Shown: in pieces, positions 59,666 through 64,000 of the stretch
Position numbering within the stretch: position 1 is the first letter of the stretch
How the letters are laid out: each line of letters opens with the position of its first letter
Assembly (NCBI GenBank): GCA_964439265.1
Contig: CAYTOA010000015.1
Location: 11,117-75,116 of the forward strand
DNA from: JAGVPT01 sp964439265
Lineage (GTDB): Bacteria > Bacteroidota > Ignavibacteria > UBA10030 > UBA8401
Reading direction: 5' to 3'
Length of the DNA: 64,000 nt
Translations under genes and position numbers: made by a program
The notes under the pieces: model-generated
Told to the model about the DNA's origin: nothing
Databases searched by the model: none
What the model saw: only the letters and a program-made list of their open reading frames with translations

Positions 59666-60580
59666 ATGAGCGAGCGATTCCGCGTTTTCATTTCGTATTT
59701 TTTAGTCTGCACGATCTGGGGATCGACATGGCTTGTCATCAAGATAGGCCTTGAGACAATGACGCCTCTCTTGGCTGCAGGCTGCCGTTTTCTCGTTGCG
59801 AGCGCCGTGCTTTTTACGTTGATCAAGGTTCGCGGCGTGAAAGTTCCGTTCAATCGGAGCGAGCGCCTGTTCTACGTCGTTGTCGCGCTCACGTCGTTCA
59901 GCGTCCCGTTTGCACTTGTCTACTGGGGAGAGCAGTTTATCCCGTCCGGTTTGACCTCCATCGTCTTTTCCGTTTATCCGTTCACGGTAGCCCTCTTCGC
60001 GTTCCTTTTTCTTCCGAACGAAAAGATAACGGCCTGGAAGATATCCGGTATCGTCATCGGTTTTTTAGGCATCCTCGCAATTTATTCGAACGATATCCAA
60101 ATCTCGGGGCCGAATTCTTCGTGGGGTATGGCGGCAGTGATGGCGAGTGCAATCCTTCAAGCGTATTCTGTCATCGTCATCAAAAAGCATGGGCATTCAA
60201 TTCACCCATTCGCTATTACCTTCGTTCCCATGCTCATGGGGGCGGTGCTGCTGTTGGCGGCGAGTGTGGTGCTTGAAGATTTTTCAAATATCGATTTTAC
60301 CCCGCACGCCGTACTTGCGATATTCTATTTGGGGATCTTCGGTTCGGTGGCAACCTTCGTCAGTTATTTTTGGCTTCTTAAGCGAGTCGAAGCAGTGATC
60401 CTTTCGCTCACATCTTTTATCACTCCGATCATTGCGGTGATACTCGGTGTCGTTGTCCTGGGAGAAAAGGTCTCTCCGGGCACTTTTATCGGTGCGTCGC
60501 TTGTCCTTGCCGGGATAGCCGTTTCCAATTATGCCGAGCTTGTGAAATACCTCAGGAAAAACGTCATTTCGGCAAAGTGA
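59666..60580 (+). CDS. EamA/DMT-family transporter
   Basis: A 304-residue inner-membrane protein with ten predicted spans in two EamA repeats. CTIWGSTWLVIKIGLETMTPLLAAGCRFL opens the first, and WGMAAVMASAILQAYSVIVIKKHG opens the second. The drug/metabolite transporter superfamily exports amino acids, nucleosides or other small molecules; the substrate is unknown. The ATG directly follows the DUF1015 stop, so the two are coupled. Confidence 0.92.
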   Translation: MSERFRVFISYFLVCTIWGSTWLVIKIGLETMTPLLAAGCRFLVASAVLFTLIKVRGVKVPFNRSERLFYVVVALTSFSVPFALVYWGEQFIPSGLTSIVFSVYPFTVALFAFLFLPNEKITAWKISGIVIGFLGILAIYSNDIQISGPNSSWGMAAVMASAILQAYSVIVIKKHGHSIHPFAITFVPMLMGAVLLLAASVVLEDFSNIDFTPHAVLAIFYLGIFGSVATFVSYFWLLKRVEAVILSLTSFITPIIAVILGVVVLGEKVSPGTFIGASLVLAGIAVSNYAELVKYLRKNVISAK

Positions 60581-60598
60581 CGGCGGTTACGTTCTTGA

Positions 60599-60627
60599 TT
60601 GACATTTCCGCTTCAAATATGTACTAT
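60599..60627 (+). promoter_or_regulatory. Predicted strong promoter for the BNR-repeat gene
   Basis: TTGACA (60599-60604), a 17-base spacer, TACTAT (60622-60627): a perfect -35 box and optimal spacing. Transcription would start near 60634, leaving a leader of about 120 bases. Confidence 0.6.
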
Positions 60628-60634
60628 CTTAAAA

Positions 60635-60680
60635 GTAGATCTGCGGCGGTAATGCCGGGCCGCGCGTGACGGGCAGATAC
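60635..60680 (+). ncRNA. Candidate structured leader of the BNR-repeat gene
   Basis: ATCTGC (60639-60644) pairs with GCAGAT (60673-60678). Inside, GCGGC (60643-60647) can pair with GCCGC (60659-60663), or CGGC with GCCG around a GGTAAT loop (60644-60657), so alternative folds compete. It starts at the predicted transcription start. No known riboswitch class was recognised. Confidence 0.3.
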
Positions 60681-60754
60681 TTCCCCCGGATTCTTTTCCG
60701 AAGAGATTCATTTGTAGGCCATTCATCCCAATCACAATTTATCGGAGCACCCCT

Positions 60755-63700
60755 ACGAAGAAGATCATTTTATTGATTTGCATCCTCGTCGCCGCTGCGG
60801 CATTCCTGCTGATTCAAAAGCCATTTGTTCATAAAAGTCCGGGCGAAGAGGACGAATCGCGGGAATCTTCTGCCGGAGATCGCGATAACCCCGATGCTGC
60901 ATACCGGTACCGTTATGAAATCCTCGCCGGCAATCAACAGAATGTTGATTTCCAGCAGCGACGGCGTGAAGCGGTCGGTTATACAAACCGGACAATGAAA
61001 AATGCGAGCACATTGCGCAAGACCACAGCGTCGACCTGGTCCGCACTGGGCCCCGGCAATATCGGAGGAAGAGTCCGTTCAATTGTCGTAAATCCGGGAA
61101 ACAGCGCTCATATACTCATCGGATCGGTATCGGGAGGAATATGGAAGAGTACCGACGGCGGCGCTTCGTGGATTCCAAAATCGGATTCGCTCGACGTGAT
61201 GGCGATCGGTTCCATGGTGATCGACCCCACGAATTCCAATGTAGTGTATGCCGGGACCGGTGAAGGATGGCTGAACGAGGATGCAGTCTACGGCGGCGGT
61301 ATCTACAAAACCACGGACTTCGGCGATACATGGGCACTCCTTTCGAGTACGACTGGCGCATCGGTTTCGAATTTCAGAGATGTGATGAAAATGGCGTCCG
61401 ATCCCTCCGGAAATATTTATGCGGCAACAAAGGATTACTCTTTCGATTACGGCGGGGGAAATTACACGAAGTCCGGCGGGTTATTCGTTTCGTCAAACGG
61501 CGGCACATCATGGACGAAGATCAGCTCGACGGATGCGACGACGAATTTTTTCACACCCGACGACGTTATTCCCGTTTCTCAATCAGTCATTGTCTATGCC
61601 GTAGAGAACAACGGGTCGACGCGCGGCGGCATTTATCGAACGACCGACGGAGGCACAACCTGGGGAGAAGTTGCGTCGAATTTGCCCGCGAGCAACTACC
61701 GGAGAATTGCGCTGGCGCAGGACCCAAACAACCCGAACACGCTGCTGGCAGTATTCGAGTCGCTCGACCTGACGACGGCGGGCGACGGGGGATTAAAAGG
61801 CATCTTCAAGTCGACCGATGCAGGCGCCACGTGGACGCAGCTCGCCTCGCCGCCGAAAATTCCGTCAACCGGAGGGTCATCGTATCTCAAGGATCAGGGA
61901 TGGTACGACAACGTCATTGCCGTCGATCCGAACAACTCGAATAATATTTTTGTAGGCGGGATCGATCTCATGAAATCGACGAACGGCGGGAGTACTTGGT
62001 CGCAGACTTCATACTGGTCGTTGTCTTTCGGGGCGCCGTACGTCCACGCCGACCATCATGCTATTGTTTTCGACAGGAATAACGCCAACACTATTTTCGA
62101 AGGGGACGATGGGGGCGTTTACAAGACGACCGACGGCGGTTCGCATTGGACAAGCCTCAACAACGGCCTGGCCATCACACAGTTTTACGGCGGCGCTGTT
62201 TTTAAAAACGGGCCGACGTATTTCGGCGGCACTCAGGATAACGGCCATTTGAAATACAGCGGAACCGGCTCCACTTGGACGGAGGCTGTGGGCGGCGACG
62301 GCGGTTATGCGGCCCAAGATCAGACGAATAATTCCGTCTCATACGAAGAGTACGTCTACCTGGACATGGCGAAATCAACCGACGGCGGAGTAAGTTGGAC
62401 CGATTGCATCAGCGGCTTGAGTGATGCGAACGATGATAATAAATGTCTGTTCATCGCGCCGTTTGCCATGAACCCTGAAAATTCAGATGTTCTTATCGCG
62501 GGGTCAAACAGAGTTTGGCTGACAACCAATGCTGCCGGTTCTTGGACGGCTGGCAGCAGGGTGCTCCAAGCTAATTACCATGTCAGCGCGGTTGCTGTTG
62601 TGAATGGCGCGGCAAATTATCTTGCGTTTGCGGGTACTACGGGCGGGAAAATCTTTCGGTGTGTGAGTTTGAATCCGTCCTCGGGAGACTCCGTGTGGCA
62701 AGACATCTCTCCGGCCGGAAACAACGGCGCATGGGTGAGGCGTATTGTTATCGATGTGAACAACAAGAACAGGATTTTCGCATGTTACGGCGGGTACAAT
62801 GTGAGCGGGACGCCGGCGTCGCGCCACGTCTGGTATTCCACAGATCAGGGTTCCACATGGTCGGATATCTCGGAGAGCCTTCCGAATGTTCCTGTGCACT
62901 CTCTTGTCATCGATCCTACCACTTCTTCAACGTTGTATATTGGGACTGAAACAGGAGTGTATACCACGACGGATGTCGGTACATCGTGGTCGCCTTTCAA
63001 TTCAGGCATGCCATCGTATGTCCCGACAGACGAACTCGTTGTTCAAAATGATACGAAAGCTTTATTTGCGTTCACGCACGGCAGGGGAGTGTTTTCCACC
63101 GCGCCGTCATCGAATGTCTCGCCAGGATGGACGATCCAAAATTCCGGGATCAACACGAACCTGGCATCGGTAAAGGGAGTAAGCGCGTCGGTTGCGTGGG
63201 CGGCGGGGAGTGAGGCCCAGGTCTTATCGACAACAAATGGCGGCTCGACATGGAAATCTGTCGGGGCAGGCGGCATTGGCAGTGCCGACATTTACGTCGT
63301 TGATGCACTTGATGCGAACACCGCATTTGTCTCCACGACGCCGGGCACATCAACGTTTATCTACAGGACGACGGACGCCGGTTCCACATGGGTTAACGTC
63401 TATACTCTTGCCAACGGCTTTATCGACGGGATCAAGATGTTCGATGCGAATAACGGCATCGCCGTTGGTGATCCCGTCGGAGGAACCTGGACAGTTCTAA
63501 AAACCACCGATGGCGGGGCGACCTGGGCGCGCATCGCGACCGAACCACTTCAAGCCCGCACCGAGGCGGGATGGAACAATGCGCTGGCGACATTCGGCAC
63601 AACGAATATTTGGTTTGGCACGAACTCATCGCGAGTCTATCGTTCAACTGACGGCGGTGCGACATGGGCGTCTAGCCATGTTCCGTTCTTTAATAGTGTA

Positions 63701-64000
63701 AGTGTCTATTTCAGCAGCGCGCTCTCCGGCCTGGCGGGTTCTGATTCTGGGGCAGTCGTGCGGACAACCGACGGAGGGGCGACCTGGACGCCCGTTTCAC
63801 CGGGCGGGAGTGGTTTTGTCGGCGGGTTTGGAGGAACGGGAGACGATTTCTTCGCAGCGGAAGGGGGATCCGTGTACCGAAGCACTGACCATGGCGCGTC
63901 GTGGGCGGCTTCATTTACCGGTTCCATCGGGAACCTCAATCATCTTGGCGTGGTTACCAGCGGGCCGGACATCTTCGGTTGGACGGTGAGTGCCGGCGGC
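60755..64000 (+). CDS. Large secreted BNR/sortilin-type beta-propeller repeat protein, 3' end outside the window
   Basis: One frame is open from 60653 to the last base, with about 1,080 codons from the proposed start. A signal-type segment (KKIILLICILVAAAAFLLI) is followed by TWSALGPGNIGGRVRSIVV and at least 17 BNR/VPS10-like motifs such as WKSTDGGASW, YRTTDGGTTW and LKTTDGGATW. This gives multi-bladed beta propellers as in sialidase-like and sortilin-like surface proteins. No ATG, GTG or TTG precedes the signal peptide. ACG 60755, directly before Lys-Lys, lies seven bases behind GGAG (60744-60747) and is the likely start, or a mutated or misread ATG. In a PorV-bearing organism it may be a T9SS cargo, but the C-terminus is not visible. 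Confidence 0.85.

Noticed and set aside
1..64000. CRISPR arrays, transposases, phage genes, tRNA and rRNA genes
   Set aside because: None could be recognised. The tandem repeats present have 7- or 9-base units and no unique spacers, so they are not CRISPR. tRNA genes cannot be fully excluded by eye.

Overview
The window is 64 kb of bacterial chromosome with about 56 protein genes. No rRNA, tRNA, CRISPR array or transposase was recognised. Gene content points to the FCB group, and most likely to the Ignavibacteria/Chlorobi side of it. The evidence is a PorV/PorQ-family outer-membrane protein, an LptD-like protein in its Bacteroidota form, SPOR and TonB/ExbB/ExbD envelope genes, and an elongation factor P whose tip loop reads TPGN, which I associate with Chlorobi-type EF-P. 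The promoters found by eye are sigma70-like (TTGAMW, 17 bases, TATATT) rather than the TTTG/TAnnTTTG type of true Bacteroidetes. The lineage is inference; no rRNA is present to confirm it. Two 100-N scaffold gaps are each flanked by an identical 55-base direct repeat. The draft therefore looks like a k=55-style assembly whose overlapping contig ends were not merged.

Layout. 1-8.1 kb: end of an ABC permease, a degenerate HNH-like protein, metF, a class II aldolase, ddl with a coupled NTF2-like secreted protein, a TrmA/RlmD-type RNA methyltransferase (minus strand), a DivIC/FtsB-like protein and rarA. 8.1-16.2 kb: ROK kinase, LptD-like protein, a YyaL/SPATA20-type thioredoxin-fold protein and a caspase-fold/PEGA protein. 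16.5-23.4 kb: STAS protein, then an ExbB-ExbD-ExbD-TonB energy-transduction cluster followed by a small membrane protein, a PstS-like lipoprotein, a TPR protein and a two-domain lipoprotein. 23.5-32.6 kb: AMMECR1 and MEMO1 homologues, a Rossmann/DUF2520 protein, a PHP phosphatase, a long-form nucleotidyltransferase, glyQS, a CPBP protease, a TPR protein and a ZIP transporter, many translationally coupled.

32.7-50.3 kb is mostly minus strand: PorQ-like protein, a DEAD-box helicase, two SPOR proteins, deoC, a PabB-PabC fusion, an esterase, valS, a cNMP-binding protein, a TrkA-type K+ channel, an M23 peptidase and an FAH-family hydrolase; a plus-strand Ig-like lipoprotein lies at 34.0-35.7 kb. 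50.4-64 kb: purM, a soluble GAF histidine kinase, efp-accB-accC, gcvH, era, a DUF1015 protein, an EamA transporter and a very large BNR-repeat surface protein that runs off the window.

Most of the content is housekeeping: folate and one-carbon metabolism, cell wall, tRNA charging, fatty-acid initiation, ribosome assembly. An envelope-building theme runs through it. The unusual signals are: intergenic tandem repeats with a strict 7-base period at six loci; a caspase-like protein lacking both catalytic residues; a DeoC with an N-terminal extension resembling a microcompartment encapsulation peptide; an EF-P with Asn where the modified Lys or Arg normally sits; and a long BNR gene that has no ATG, GTG or TTG start but an ACG codon correctly spaced behind a Shine-Dalgarno sequence.
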